Source: Alkalibaculum sporogenes (GTDB lineage: Bacteria > Bacillota > Clostridia > Eubacteriales > Alkalibacteraceae). Taken from it: a stretch of 64,000 bases of DNA. The notes below the pieces were generated by a model. It was not told where the DNA came from, searched no databases, and was given only the letters and a program-made list of their open reading frames with translations. Where the stretch lies: positions 1-64,000 of the forward strand of contig NZ_WHNX01000005.1 in NCBI RefSeq assembly GCF_009362815.1, in the 5' to 3' direction. Position numbers and translations under genes: made by a program. Positions 24,337 through 34,776 of the stretch are shown here, in pieces (positions within the stretch are counted from its first letter, which is position 1; every line of letters starts with the position of its first letter).

Positions 24337-25833
24337 ATGAAAAAAAGAGTAAAAACAAACATCGCTTTATTTCTAATTATAACAGTGATTATTTTTTTAA
24401 GCGGCTGCGGTGCATCTATCGAAGCTGGCAGTTATACAGGCACAGCAACAGGTTATCACGGAGATATTCAGGCAACAACTGAAGTTGATCAAGACGGGAA
24501 AATTATTAATATTTCTATAGCTGAGAATACAGAAACTGAAGGAATTGGAACTATAGCTATTGAGAAAATTCCCGAATATATTATTGAAGCTCAGTCGTTG
24601 GATGTAGATGTTGTTTCTGGGGCTACTGTCACTAGCAATGCTATAATAGATGCTGTTGCAGACTCGTTGGAGAAGGCTGGAACAGACTTATCAAACTACG
24701 GTTATACCGCTGAAGAGGTAAAAAGTGAAGAAGCATCTGCTAAGATCAATAAAGATACAATGCCTGAAAAGAAACAAACAACAGATACCATAACAATAAC
24801 GGATGTTAAAAACAGAGAAGTAACTATTAATTTACCCATTTCATCCTACGCTATCAGCACCATGGATGTTATCGATTATATCATACCCCTTAAAGGAGAA
24901 GATGCTTTTAATATGCTTGTAGGTTCAGGCCAAGACGGTGGCGGAGGTATACAAAAATACGAGGAATTATACGCCCCCATAATAGGTGATTATGCAGAAC
25001 ATCTGGGACAGATATCCGACCACAATTCTCCTTTTGACCTGGAAATGATCTTGAGCATGGATCCAGATGTTATCATCGTAAATTCTGCAATGGCAGCACA
25101 TAGATATGCATTAGAAGTAGAAGACCTGCTATCAGAAGCAGGAATTGAGATTGTTCTTATAGATGTTCCTGGGGAAAAAATGGATAAATCTGTTCAACAA
25201 ACAATGAAACTCCTTGGTCAAATATTCCAAGAGGAGGAGAAAGCTACAGAAGTTTCAGACTTTGTTGATAAACAATATGAATTGATTGCTTCAAAAAATC
25301 TTGCTCAACGCAAAGACAAGCCTACTGTATATTACGAAAAATCTGGATATTCTGAAATCTATGGGAGTACAGCAACAAGTGACTCTGGATGGGGTTTTCC
25401 CATTGCTATCGCCGGTGGCGATAATATTGCAGATGAGATTCTTCTAGATACCGCATCTTCCTCTGGCAGCAGTAATACTCTTGATCCTGAATATGTAATC
25501 AAAGCTGATCCAGACTACATATTTCTCAGCGGAATTAATGATGGATGGCTGGATAGTCTTAGAGAAACTTCTCCATATGGATTTGATATTATTAACAGAA
25601 CCGGTTGGATTAATTTAAAAGCTGTTAATAATGGTAACTTATACGAATTTGCCCACGCAACAAACAGATCCATATACGCATTCTATCCTTGCCTGGAAAT
25701 GGCAAAAATACTTTATCCTGATGAATTTTCAGATATTGATCCAGAAGAGATCCTCAATGAGTTTTTTGATAAATTTATGCTTCTTGACAGCGATATTACC
25801 ACATGGTTAATAAATCTTGAAGACATTAAATAA
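24337..25833 (+). CDS. FMN-binding domain fused to a FepB/BtuF-type substrate-binding lipoprotein
   Basis: A 498-residue lipoprotein with two extracytoplasmic domains. After the lipobox L-S-G-C (Cys24), residues about 28-115 form an FMN_bind domain (Y-T-G-T-A-T-G-Y-H-G; V-D-Q-D-G-K-I) with a perfect ApbE flavinylation motif D91-V-V-S-G-A-T-V-T99, Thr99 being the predicted FMN site. After a charged linker, residues about 150-495 are a substrate-binding protein of the iron/B12 importer class (I-T-D-V-K-N-R-E-V-T-I-N; D-L-E-M-I-L-S-M-D-P-D-V-I-I-V). A covalent flavin on the binding protein suggests that the ligand, for instance Co(III) corrinoid or Fe(III) complex, is reduced at uptake; that is inference. 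GAGAGGAAAA precedes ATG 24337. Controlled by the third cobalamin riboswitch. Confidence 0.85.
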   Translation: MKKRVKTNIALFLIITVIIFLSGCGASIEAGSYTGTATGYHGDIQATTEVDQDGKIINISIAENTETEGIGTIAIEKIPEYIIEAQSLDVDVVSGATVTSNAIIDAVADSLEKAGTDLSNYGYTAEEVKSEEASAKINKDTMPEKKQTTDTITITDVKNREVTINLPISSYAISTMDVIDYIIPLKGEDAFNMLVGSGQDGGGGIQKYEELYAPIIGDYAEHLGQISDHNSPFDLEMILSMDPDVIIVNSAMAAHRYALEVEDLLSEAGIEIVLIDVPGEKMDKSVQQTMKLLGQIFQEEEKATEVSDFVDKQYELIASKNLAQRKDKPTVYYEKSGYSEIYGSTATSDSGWGFPIAIAGGDNIADEILLDTASSSGSSNTLDPEYVIKADPDYIFLSGINDGWLDSLRETSPYGFDIINRTGWINLKAVNNGNLYEFAHATNRSIYAFYPCLEMAKILYPDEFSDIDPEEILNEFFDKFMLLDSDITTWLINLEDIK

Positions 25834-25894
25834 TTAGAAATGCATCAAATTAACTCTGTTCATATGTTGCAACACCAAGCATAGCGTTGCATTA

Positions 25895-25919
25895 GCTGCC
25901 AATATACTTTTTTGGCAGC
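25895..25919 (+). terminator. Intercistronic hairpin between binding protein and permease genes
   Basis: Perfect stem GCTGCCAA/TTGGCAGC (25895-25902 with 25912-25919) and then CAGAGTTCTTTTG. The weak T tract suggests partial termination or protection of the upstream RNA, which would give more binding protein than permease. Confidence 0.5.
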
Positions 25920-25975
25920 CAGAGTTCTTTTGTTATGTTCACTATTTAGAATTTTCTTATAAGGAGTGATATCAA

Positions 25976-27022
25976 ATTAATCAAGCAGTAAGTGAAAATA
26001 GAAAACTATATACCAACCTAATAAAGAAAAGAATTATATTGATTTTCACCCTACTTATAGTAACAGGGTTGCTGGTAATACTGAATATCTCAATCGGTTC
26101 ATCTCACATATCTGTTCACGAAATATTAAACGTATTATTTACAGGGGCAGGAGATGGACATAATAAAATGATCATTATGGACATACGCCTACCTATGGCC
26201 CTTATGGCAGTAGTTGTGGGGGCTTCTTTAGGTGTTGGCGGCTGTGAAATTCAAACGATACTTCGTAATCCTATTGCAAGTCCCTATACTTTAGGTATTT
26301 CTGCTGCAGCTTCATTTGGGGCAGCTATGGGATTGATACTAAACGCTAATCTTTTCCATGTTTCAGATACCTTGGTTGTGACAGCTAATTCATTTGCATT
26401 TGCATTACTTGTGGCTTTTGCCATATACATATTTTCTCGCCAGAGGCAAATTGGTAAAACTGCTATTATATTATTTGGCGTTGCGTTAAATTTTCTTTTT
26501 AGTTCCTTAACAATGATTTTACAGTACATCGCAAATGAAGATGAGCTACAAAGTTTAATTTTCTGGAATTTTGGAAGTCTACTCAAAACAACATGGAGTA
26601 AATTTTATATAGTATTAGCTGTATTAATTATATGTTTTGTTATTCTCTTTAAAAATGCGTGGAAGCTAACTGCAATGACTCTTGATGATACAAAAGCGAG
26701 GAGTATAGGTGTTGACACTGCAAAAGTTCGAAGAACAGTTATCTTCATCACATCTTTGCTATCTGCCATAGCAGTTTGTTTTGTAGGTACTATTGGATTT
26801 ATTGGCCTTATTGCACCTCATATTGCCCGACAGCTCGTAGGTGAAGATCAACGATTTTTTATGCCTCTTTCAGCTTTAACAGGCGCTTTTGTAATGTCCC
26901 TGGCGTTTGTAGTGAGCAAGCTCATTATAAGAGGTGTTATACTCCCTATAGGTTTAGTAACCTCAGTAATAGGAATTCCTTTTTTCATTACCATAATATT
27001 TAGTAAAATGAGGAGTATGTAA
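25976..27022 (+). CDS. FecCD/BtuC-type ABC permease with probable ATT start
   Basis: A permease with about nine to ten hydrophobic helices and family motifs D-I-R-L-P-M-A-L-M-A-V-V-V-G, L-R-N-P-I-A-S-P-Y-T-L-G-I and G-L-I-A-P-H-I-A-R-Q-L-V-G. The first standard start codon in the frame is TTG 26039, which has no ribosome binding site and would fall at the start of the first helix. AAGGAG at 25961-25966 lies nine bases before an in-frame ATT (25976); starting there adds a typical polar N-terminus (N-Q-A-V-S-E-N-R-K-L) and gives 348 residues. I therefore favour a non-canonical ATT start. It works with the FMN-fused binding protein upstream and the ATPase downstream. Confidence 0.85.
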   Translation: MNQAVSENRKLYTNLIKKRIILIFTLLIVTGLLVILNISIGSSHISVHEILNVLFTGAGDGHNKMIIMDIRLPMALMAVVVGASLGVGGCEIQTILRNPIASPYTLGISAAASFGAAMGLILNANLFHVSDTLVVTANSFAFALLVAFAIYIFSRQRQIGKTAIILFGVALNFLFSSLTMILQYIANEDELQSLIFWNFGSLLKTTWSKFYIVLAVLIICFVILFKNAWKLTAMTLDDTKARSIGVDTAKVRRTVIFITSLLSAIAVCFVGTIGFIGLIAPHIARQLVGEDQRFFMPLSALTGAFVMSLAFVVSKLIIRGVILPIGLVTSVIGIPFFITIIFSKMRSM

Positions 27023-27807
27023 TGATTACTGTAGATAATTTAAGTTTTTCATATAAAAAAAATAAAGCATCACACCAGGTATTTGACGATTTAAATCTTA
27101 GCTTTGCCAAAGGGTTTAATGTCATCTTAGGCCCTAATGGAGCAGGAAAATCTACACTGATTAAATCAATTTTTGGTTTACTGGATTATAAAGGGAATAT
27201 ATCATACAACAAAGTCAGTATTACTTCTATGAATATCGAGGATAAAATCAAGTTAATGTCATATTTACCACAAATGGATATGGAAATATCTACACTTACA
27301 GTTTTAGAAATGGTTATATTAGGTAGATTGCCTGAGCTTAGGCACAAGGTGTCTGAAGAAGATTTGAATATTGTCATGGATACACTGGCGTCTTTAAATA
27401 TTACTTCTCTGGCAACCAGGAATTTTAGTGAATTAAGTGGAGGACAAAAGAAACTTGTATTCATAGCTCAGACATTGGTGAGAAAGCCTAAATTAATTCT
27501 ACTAGATGAACCTGTAAATTCCCTTGACTTACAAAAGCAATTAGAACTATGTCAACTTCTTCAGAAAATAGTGAATAAACAAAACGTTGATATTATTGTT
27601 ATTTTACACGATATTAACCTTGCAGCAAGGTATGCGCAGCATATCGTTGTATTAGATGAAAATGGTTCTATATACAACTCAGGCAAACCCTGTGAAGTAA
27701 TCACTTCAAAAATGCTAGAAGAAGTATATGGTGTCATAGCTAATTTGATTTATGATGATAAAGATATTCCCATAATAGCTCCAGTATCTTCAGTACACAA
27801 TGTGTAA
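27022..27807 (+). CDS. ABC transporter ATP-binding protein, FepC/BtuD type
   Basis: A 261-residue ATPase: Walker A G-P-N-G-A-G-K-S-T, Q-loop S-Y-L-P-Q, signature L-S-G-G-Q-K-K-L, Walker B L-I-L-L-D-E-P-V-N-S-L-D, and H-loop V-I-L-H-D-I-N-L-A-A-R-Y. Its ATG shares a base with the permease stop (TAATG), so the two are translationally coupled. Third gene of the riboswitch-controlled importer. Confidence 0.93.
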   Translation: MITVDNLSFSYKKNKASHQVFDDLNLSFAKGFNVILGPNGAGKSTLIKSIFGLLDYKGNISYNKVSITSMNIEDKIKLMSYLPQMDMEISTLTVLEMVILGRLPELRHKVSEEDLNIVMDTLASLNITSLATRNFSELSGGQKKLVFIAQTLVRKPKLILLDEPVNSLDLQKQLELCQLLQKIVNKQNVDIIVILHDINLAARYAQHIVVLDENGSIYNSGKPCEVITSKMLEEVYGVIANLIYDDKDIPIIAPVSSVHNV

Positions 27808-27849
27808 TACTCATACGATTGATATCTGCCCCTTAGACTTTACATATTA

Positions 27850-27902
27850 AAGGTACGCCCTGCCTTAATAAAGCAAAACTTTATTAAGGCAGGGCGTACC
27901 TT
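27850..27902. repeat. 24-bp perfect inverted repeat between converging genes
   Basis: Arms 27850-27873 and 27879-27902 (aaggtacgccctgccttaat... and its exact complement) flank a CAAAA loop. It sits between the importer ATPase and purD, which converge. Neither side has a strong T tract, so it may act as a bidirectional terminator of unusual type, an RNA stabiliser, or a small mobile hairpin element. Confidence 0.7.
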
Positions 27903-27945
27903 CAGCTCATATATATTATACTGTACAATTAGTATCACATATCAT

Positions 27946-29193
27946 CTATCGAGCAATATCAGTCCTATACTGCATACCTTCGAAACTTATTCTTTTAATA
28001 TCTTCATAAACTTTACCTCTAGCCTCTTCAATAGTATCTCCAATGGCAGTTACTCCTAGGACACGTCCTCCATCAGTTACTATTTTACCATCTCTATTTT
28101 GAGTGCCTGCGTGGAATACGATACTACTTTGTATTTGTCCTAGACCTGTAATTTCCATCCCTTTTGGGTAAGTCTCTGGGTAACCTCCTGACGCTAGCAC
28201 TACACATACTGCACTTTTATTGCTCCACTTTATCTCTTGCTCTGATAAAGTACTATTAATAATACTTTCAAATATATCTATAATATCTGTTTCTAATCTC
28301 CTGAGTACTGATTGAGTTTCTGGGTCTCCAAACCTCACATTAAATTCGAGAACTTTTGGCGTGTTGTTTTCGATCATGAGTCCAATAAATAAGATACCTT
28401 TATAATCAAGCCCTTCAGCTATAAATCCACTCATAATAGGATCTAATATTTGATCTTTTACAATTTTATTCAATTCATCATTAAACAATCTATTTGGTGA
28501 ATATGTACCCATACCTCCAGTGTTATTACCACAATCTCCATCGCCGATTCTCTTGTAATCTTGGGCACTTTCCATTGGGACAATAGTTTTACCATCTACA
28601 AAACACAGTATAGAAGCTTCTATTCCTGTTAAGAATTCCTCTATCACTACTTTTTTACCTGCATCTCCAAAAGCCAGTGATTCCATCATGTCTTTTAAAG
28701 TTTGCCTTGCTTCAACTTTAGTTTGAGCTATAACTACACCTTTTCCTGCTGCTAGTCCATCTGCTTTGATTACTACAGGGATGTCGAATTCTTCTAATCC
28801 TTTTAAAGCTTCATTTAGATCTGTATACTCTCTATAAGCTGCTGTAGAGATATTATACTTATCTAAAAACTTTTTGGTAAAGGCTTTGCTACCTTCAAAT
28901 TCTGCACAAGTAACATTTGGTCCAATTACTTGCAATCCTTCATCATTAAATTTGTCTGTTATACCCATTACTAATGGCACTTCTGGTCCAACTATTGTAA
29001 TGTCTATACTTTTCTCTTTTGCAAATTTTATAATGTCATCTATGTTTTCTACTGCAACATCAACACATTTAGCGAATTCGGAGATTCCTGGATTTCCCGG
29101 AGCACAGTAAATTTCGTTCACCTTTGGACTCTGAGCTATTTTCCATATTAATGAATGTTCTCTACCTCCAGAGCCTATGACTAAAATATTCAC
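27946..29193 (-). CDS. purD: Phosphoribosylamine-glycine ligase
   Basis: A 415-residue ATP-grasp enzyme making glycinamide ribonucleotide from phosphoribosylamine, glycine and ATP (second step of purine synthesis). The N-terminus G-S-G-G-R-E-H-S-L, A-P-G-N-P-G-I, K-A-D-G-L-A-A-G-K-G-V and N-V-R-F-G-D-P-E-T-Q are diagnostic. Last gene of the pur run; it lies 95 bp after purH. Confidence 0.97.
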   Translation of the reverse strand: MNILVIGSGGREHSLIWKIAQSPKVNEIYCAPGNPGISEFAKCVDVAVENIDDIIKFAKEKSIDITIVGPEVPLVMGITDKFNDEGLQVIGPNVTCAEFEGSKAFTKKFLDKYNISTAAYREYTDLNEALKGLEEFDIPVVIKADGLAAGKGVVIAQTKVEARQTLKDMMESLAFGDAGKKVVIEEFLTGIEASILCFVDGKTIVPMESAQDYKRIGDGDCGNNTGGMGTYSPNRLFNDELNKIVKDQILDPIMSGFIAEGLDYKGILFIGLMIENNTPKVLEFNVRFGDPETQSVLRRLETDIIDIFESIINSTLSEQEIKWSNKSAVCVVLASGGYPETYPKGMEITGLGQIQSSIVFHAGTQNRDGKIVTDGGRVLGVTAIGDTIEEARGKVYEDIKRISFEGMQYRTDIAR

Positions 29194-29288
29194 GGCAATT
29201 TTCCTCCTTTATAGTTTCTAGTTTATTCTTTACTAATGACTGGCATGTACTATTTATTATCGGTTTAGTAATCTATATTTTTATCTTC

Positions 29289-30821
29289 TTAATGTTTAAA
29301 ATGTCTCATACCTGTGAAAAGCATTGCTATGTTTTTTTCGTTACATAGTAAAATAGATGCTTCGTCTCGTACAGATCCTCCTGGTTGTATTATAGCGGTA
29401 ATTCCCGCTTTTGCTGCTGCTTCTACCGAGTCTTCAAATGGAAAGAATGCATCTGATGCCATAACTGCTCCTATGACTTTTTCTTTTCCTTGTCTAATAG
29501 CATTTTCTAGGGCCCAAATTCTACTTACTTGCCCTGGACCATTACCTATTAGCATCTTGCCTTTTGCAATGCTAATACCGTTTGATTTCGTATTTTTCAC
29601 TGCTTTCCATGCAAATAATAAGTCTTCCATTTCTTGCGGAGTAGGTTGTCTTTTTGTTACACATTTTGGTTCACCATCAAGTAATTTCTCATCCCTATCT
29701 TGGACCAATATTCCACCAAGCACTCTCTTATATTCCATTCCATAACACTGTTTTTCAATATTTAGCAACGAAAGTATTCTAATGTTCTTTTTTTGTTTTA
29801 ATATTTGTAATGCTTCTTCTGTATAAGAAGGCGCCACAATTACTTCAATAAACGTCTCATTTATTTTCATTGCAGTCTCTTTATCAATTTCTCTATTTGA
29901 TGCTATAATTCCACCGTATATTGATACAGGATCACATTCATAAGCTTTTATATATGCATCTAAAATCGTCTGAGAACTTGCTATTCCACAAGGGTTTGCA
30001 TGTTTTACAGCCACTATAGTTGGTTCCCCATTGTATTCTTTTAGTATCTCTAGCGCACCATTGGTATCATTAATATTATTATACGAAAGTTCTTTTCCGT
30101 GGAGTACATTTGCATTGATTAACGTTCCTTCTGACTTCTCTACATCCTTATAAAAAGCAGCAACTTGATGTGGGTTTTCTCCATATCTTAAATCTTGTAC
30201 TTTTTCAAAGGACAGTGTCAGAGTTGCAGGATATTCTTTTGCGCCTTTTCTTTTTCTAAGATAAGTAGCAATCATAGTATCGTACTGAGATGTATGTTCA
30301 AATACTTTTAATGCTAATCCATATTTCGTATCCGCTGATACTTTTCCACTCTGTTGTAATTCATTTGCTACCACGTCATAATCTATTGGATCTGTGATAA
30401 CTGCTACATCTGTATAATTTTTTGCAGCTGAACGGAGCATAGTAGGCCCGCCAATGTCTATATTTTCTATGGCATCTTCTAGTGTTACATTTTCTTTTTC
30501 TATAGTGTTTTTAAAAGGATATAGATTAACCACTACAATGTCTATTGGCGTAATCTCTAGTTCCTCTAACTGTCTTTGATGATCTAAATTTTCTCTCATT
30601 GCTAAAATCCCACCGTGAATTTTCGGATGAAGTGTTTTGACTCTACCATCTAGACATTCTGGAAACCCTGTAATGTCACTAATCTTCAATACTTCAATAC
30701 CCGCTTCTCTAAGAAGTTTAGCAGTTCCACCTGTTGATATGATTTCTATGTTCATCTTAACTAACTTCTTCGCAAAGGGTAGAATACCTTGTTTATCAGA
30801 TACACTAATTAACGCTCTCAT
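29289..30821 (-). CDS. purH: Bifunctional AICAR formyltransferase / IMP cyclohydrolase
   Basis: A 510-residue two-domain enzyme for the last two steps to IMP. The IMP cyclohydrolase part (about 1-190) starts [10 protein letters not shown] and holds S-T-G-G-T-A-K-L-L; the AICAR transformylase part holds [19 protein letters not shown] and S-D-A-F-F-P-F-x-D-S. It lies 19 bp after purN. Confidence 0.97.
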   Translation of the reverse strand: MRALISVSDKQGILPFAKKLVKMNIEIISTGGTAKLLREAGIEVLKISDITGFPECLDGRVKTLHPKIHGGILAMRENLDHQRQLEELEITPIDIVVVNLYPFKNTIEKENVTLEDAIENIDIGGPTMLRSAAKNYTDVAVITDPIDYDVVANELQQSGKVSADTKYGLALKVFEHTSQYDTMIATYLRKRKGAKEYPATLTLSFEKVQDLRYGENPHQVAAFYKDVEKSEGTLINANVLHGKELSYNNINDTNGALEILKEYNGEPTIVAVKHANPCGIASSQTILDAYIKAYECDPVSIYGGIIASNREIDKETAMKINETFIEVIVAPSYTEEALQILKQKKNIRILSLLNIEKQCYGMEYKRVLGGILVQDRDEKLLDGEPKCVTKRQPTPQEMEDLLFAWKAVKNTKSNGISIAKGKMLIGNGPGQVSRIWALENAIRQGKEKVIGAVMASDAFFPFEDSVEAAAKAGITAIIQPGGSVRDEASILLCNEKNIAMLFTGMRHFKH

Positions 30822-30840
30822 AATTATACCTCCTATTTTA

Positions 30841-31446
30841 CTATAATACTTTTACTTTTCTACCTTTAAGTATGAGTTTATCTTCACACATCTTTTTAAC
30901 ACTTACACATAATATATAATGTTCTATATCTAACACTTTCTTTTGTAAAGTTTCTGCCGTATCTTCATAATCTACACTAACTGTCTTTTGCATAATTATA
31001 GGCCCTGTATCGGCTCCTTCGTCTACAAAATGTACTGTAGCACCGCTAATTTTCACCCCATACTCGATGGCTTTTTCATGAACTTTCAGTCCATAATGAT
31101 TTGCACCACAAAAGCTAGGTATTAAAGATGGATGTATATTTATAATTTTACCTGGGTATTTGTTAACTAATTTTGATGATATTATTTTTAGATATCCTGC
31201 TAATACTATAAAATCTACGTGATTTTCTTCTAATATAGCAATTACCTTTTCGTCAAAATCACTTTCTTTTGAATCAAAAACAATAGATTTAATTTCATTA
31301 TTTTTTCCTCTCATTAATCCATGTGCATTTGAGTTACTAGATAGCACTAATACTATTTCACCATATTTTTGATGTATCTCATCTATTAGAACTTGAAGAT
31401 TAGAGCCTCCACCTGAAATAAACACAGCAATTTTTTTTAAGGCCAT
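30841..31446 (-). CDS. purN: Phosphoribosylglycinamide formyltransferase
   Basis: A 201-residue 10-formyl-THF-dependent GAR transformylase. I-S-G-G-G-S-N-L-Q at the N-terminus, the catalytic [10 protein letters not shown] and the A-T-V-H-F-V-D-E-G-x-D-T-G-P-I-I stretch with its Asp are in place. The start codon overlaps the purM end by ten bases (ATGGCCTTAA), so the genes are coupled. Confidence 0.96.
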   Translation of the reverse strand: MALKKIAVFISGGGSNLQVLIDEIHQKYGEIVLVLSSNSNAHGLMRGKNNEIKSIVFDSKESDFDEKVIAILEENHVDFIVLAGYLKIISSKLVNKYPGKIINIHPSLIPSFCGANHYGLKVHEKAIEYGVKISGATVHFVDEGADTGPIIMQKTVSVDYEDTAETLQKKVLDIEHYILCVSVKKMCEDKLILKGRKVKVL

Positions 31447-32468
31447 AACACTACTCCCTGTATACCTTCGGTAATTTCTCCTAAAACTACTGGTTCCTCT
31501 CTACTAGATCTAATATATGTCATTACCTTGTCAACTTCATCAGGTGAAACTATCATAATCAACCCAATACCCATATTGAAGGTAGAGTACATATCTTCAT
31601 CCTCTAAATTGCCTAACTTTTGAATTGTTTCAAATATAGGCATTTTGGGGATTCTCTGTTTATATATATTTGCAGTAAGTCCTTTTGGAAGTACTCTTGG
31701 AATGTTTTCATAGAAGCCACCACCTGTAATATGTGAGATGCCTTTAATATTACATTGAGCAATAGCACTTAAAGTAGAGTTATAGTATATTTTTGTAGGA
31801 GTTAATAAAGTCTGACCAAGAGTACCACTGAATTCTTCAATGTACTGATCTAGATTGTAATTGTTTGATTCGAAATATAACTTTCTCACTAATGAAAAAC
31901 CGTTGCTATGAATGCCACTAGAAGGAATTCCAATTATAATGTCTCCTTCACTAATTTGTTGTCCTGTAATTATTTTATCTTTCTCAACGATTCCTACAGC
32001 AAAACCTGCAATATCGTATTCATCTTGTGTATACATATCTGGCATCTCAGCTGTTTCTCCACCAATTAGAGCTGCACCACTTTCTATGCAACCTTGTGCT
32101 ACACCTTTAACTATCTCTTCAATCTTCTTAGGTTTATTTTTGCCACAAGCAATATAATCTAAGAAATACAGAGGTTTTGCTCCTTGACAGATAATGTCGT
32201 TCACACACATAGCAACACAATCAATTCCAATAGTATCGTGTTTATCCATTAATTGTGAAATAACAAGTTTTGTACCTACACCATCTGTTCCTGAAATCAA
32301 AACAGGCTTTACATAGCCAGTAGGCAATTCAAACATGCCTCCAAAACCGCCTAAATCCGAAATCACATTAGAATTAAACGTCTTTTTAACATGTTTTTTA
32401 ATTCTTTCTACGGATTCGTAACCTGCTTCTATATCTACACCAGCATCTTTATACGTTACTTTTTTCAT
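31437..32468 (-). CDS. purM: Phosphoribosylformylglycinamidine cyclo-ligase
   Basis: A 343-residue AIR synthetase closing the imidazole ring. [11 protein letters not shown] at the N-terminus, [14 protein letters not shown]-x-x-x-G-A and [14 protein letters not shown] are family signatures. Between purM and purF lie 126 bases without a visible gene. Confidence 0.97.
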   Translation of the reverse strand: MKKVTYKDAGVDIEAGYESVERIKKHVKKTFNSNVISDLGGFGGMFELPTGYVKPVLISGTDGVGTKLVISQLMDKHDTIGIDCVAMCVNDIICQGAKPLYFLDYIACGKNKPKKIEEIVKGVAQGCIESGAALIGGETAEMPDMYTQDEYDIAGFAVGIVEKDKIITGQQISEGDIIIGIPSSGIHSNGFSLVRKLYFESNNYNLDQYIEEFSGTLGQTLLTPTKIYYNSTLSAIAQCNIKGISHITGGGFYENIPRVLPKGLTANIYKQRIPKMPIFETIQKLGNLEDEDMYSTFNMGIGLIMIVSPDEVDKVMTYIRSSREEPVVLGEITEGIQGVVLWP

Positions 32469-32594
32469 ATAGTTTGATTCTCCAATCTTAATGAAGACGG
32501 CCGCTATAGCTTTTGTATTTGATTCAGCCTAAGTCATGCCGCCTATTTAAGTTATTTTACTAGATCCAATAGTTAAACCCTGCAAAGTGATATA

Positions 32595-33989
32595 TCAATC
32601 ATACATAATAGGTACTTCCATAGGATAATCTCCATCAAAACAGGCTTTACAGTACTTGTCTTCACCACCAACAGACTCTACTAATCCATTAACAGATATA
32701 AACCCAAGTGTATCTGCACCTATCATTTTTCTTATTTCCTCTACAGAATGGGTTGCTCCTATTAAGTGTTGCCTATAAGGAGTATCTATGCCAAAATGAC
32801 AAGTATGGGCAACTGGAGGGCTACTCACTCTAAAATGTACTTCTTTCGCTCCTGCTTCTCTTAGCATTTCAACTAGTCTCTTTGAAGTAGTGCCCCTTAC
32901 GATTGAATCGTCAATAATAATAACTCTCTTATCTTCAATATTTTCTTTTAAAGCATTTAACTTTATACGAACGCCTTCTTCACGCAGTTTCTGATTTGGT
33001 TGGATAAAAGTTCTACCGATGTATTTGTTCTTAATTAAGCCCATGCCGTATGGTATTCCTGATTCTTTGGCATAACCGATAGCTGCTGGTATTCCTGAAT
33101 CTGGCACTCCTATTACCACGTCACCTTCAACTGGATTTTCTTTTGCAAGGATGATTCCAGCATTATGTCTAGACAAATAAACACTTCTCTCGTCTATTAC
33201 TGAGTCTGGACGTGCAAAGTATATTAATTCGAATATACAAGATTTTCTCTTTACCCAATTGTTTTGTTGAAAGGATTTAACTCCATCTTTGTCAATAACT
33301 ACAATCTCACCTGGTTCGATATCCCTGACTAATTCTGCTCCGATTGCGTCTAAAGCACAGCTTTCAGATGCTAAAACATAGCTGGTCTTTGTTTTACCAA
33401 GGCATAATGGTCTTAGTCCATGAGGATCTCGTATTCCTACCAATTTATCTTCAGTAGTGATAACTACTGCATATGCACCTTTTATAATCTCTACAACCCT
33501 TTTAATCGCGTTGACGAGGCCATCTTTTAAGCTTCTAGCAAAAAGATTTACTATTACTTCTGTGTCAATGTCTGTTTGAAATACTACCCCACTATCTTCT
33601 AACATATCTCTTAAAGCTTTAGCATTTACTAAATTTCCATTATGTGCTAATGCAATTTGACTTGTCTTATAGTTAACCATTAAAGGTTGTGCATTTCTAA
33701 TATCTCCATCACCACATGTAGAATATCTAACATGGCCAATTCCAATATTTCCTTTAAGGCTATCTAGGATTTCATCACCTCTAAAAATATCTGAAACTAA
33801 TCCATTTTCTTTCCATTTGCTTATTTTACCGCCCTTATTAGTAGCGATTCCAGCACTTTCTTGACCTCTATGTTGAAGAGCGTAAAGACAATAATAAAGT
33901 AAACGCGATACTTCTTCATCTTCCTGATTACTAAAGATCCCAGCTACTCCACATTCTTCTTTTATTTTATCATCATCGAAATTTATCAT
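32595..33989 (-). CDS. purF: Amidophosphoribosyltransferase
   Basis: A 464-residue glutamine-PRPP amidotransferase, the committed step of purine synthesis. The precursor has a 12-residue propeptide before the nucleophile Cys13 (E-E-C-G-V-A-G-I-F), as in the B. subtilis-type iron-sulfur enzyme; Cys residues near the C-terminus (Y-C-K-A-C-F-D-G-D-Y) fit cluster ligands. PRPP loop: V-I-I-I-D-D-S-I-V-R-G-T-T. ATG 33989 is chosen because the in-frame ATG at 34001 is part of the ribosome binding site ATGGAGGT. Confidence 0.96.
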   Translation of the reverse strand: MINFDDDKIKEECGVAGIFSNQEDEEVSRLLYYCLYALQHRGQESAGIATNKGGKISKWKENGLVSDIFRGDEILDSLKGNIGIGHVRYSTCGDGDIRNAQPLMVNYKTSQIALAHNGNLVNAKALRDMLEDSGVVFQTDIDTEVIVNLFARSLKDGLVNAIKRVVEIIKGAYAVVITTEDKLVGIRDPHGLRPLCLGKTKTSYVLASESCALDAIGAELVRDIEPGEIVVIDKDGVKSFQQNNWVKRKSCIFELIYFARPDSVIDERSVYLSRHNAGIILAKENPVEGDVVIGVPDSGIPAAIGYAKESGIPYGMGLIKNKYIGRTFIQPNQKLREEGVRIKLNALKENIEDKRVIIIDDSIVRGTTSKRLVEMLREAGAKEVHFRVSSPPVAHTCHFGIDTPYRQHLIGATHSVEEIRKMIGADTLGFISVNGLVESVGGEDKYCKACFDGDYPMEVPIMYD

Positions 33990-34001
33990 TGAGACCTCCA
34001 T

Positions 34002-34706
34002 TTAAATGTTCAGTCTTTGCAGTACTTCTTTATATGCTTCTTCAACATTCCCTAAATCTTTTCTAAACCTATCCTTATCCATTTTTTCGTTTGTTTCAAT
34101 ATCCCATAATCTACAAGTATCTGGTGAAATTTCATCTGATAAAATAATATCACCTTTGTATCTTCCAAATTCTAATTTAAAGTCTACTAATCGAAGGCCT
34201 TTATCTTTAAAGAACTCAATAAGCATATCGTTAATTTTAAAAGTATATTCTTTGATTTTAGCAAGTTCTGACTCTGTCGCTAGATTCATGGCTTTTGCAT
34301 GATATTCATTGATAATTGGATCGTTAAAGTCATCGTTTTTGTAACAGAATTCTAGTACAGGCTCTTTAAAAACTAACCCATCCTCAATACCCAATCTCTT
34401 AATAATAGACCCTGTAGCTAAGTTGCGAATAATTACTTCTACAGGTACAATTTCAACTGCTTTCACAAGTTGTTCTCTTTCATTTAAATAAGAAATGAAA
34501 TGAGTAGGTATCCCTTTTTCCTCTAAAATAGCAAAAATAATGCTGCTAACTTTGTTATTTACGACGCCTTTATCGTGTACTGAACCCTTCTTAAGTCCAT
34601 TAAATGCAGTAGCATCATCTTTATATTCTACAATATAACGATCATCTTTATCTGTCTTATATACTTTCTTTGCCTTTCCTTCGTATAGCATTTCTAATTT
34701 TTCCAT
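34002..34706 (-). CDS. purC: Phosphoribosylaminoimidazole-succinocarboxamide synthase
   Basis: A 234-residue SAICAR synthetase. [32 protein letters not shown] and [14 protein letters not shown] are diagnostic. ATG 34706 follows TTGGAGG; the in-frame TTG at 34718 is part of that site. Its stop directly abuts the purF leader. Confidence 0.97.
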   Translation of the reverse strand: MEKLEMLYEGKAKKVYKTDKDDRYIVEYKDDATAFNGLKKGSVHDKGVVNNKVSSIIFAILEEKGIPTHFISYLNEREQLVKAVEIVPVEVIIRNLATGSIIKRLGIEDGLVFKEPVLEFCYKNDDFNDPIINEYHAKAMNLATESELAKIKEYTFKINDMLIEFFKDKGLRLVDFKLEFGRYKGDIILSDEISPDTCRLWDIETNEKMDKDRFRKDLGNVEEAYKEVLQRLNI

Positions 34707-34776
34707 GGGAACCTCCAATTATTATACTTTAGCTATTTAAGTTTTGTGTCCAAGTGGGCTATTTATTACACTCTTA

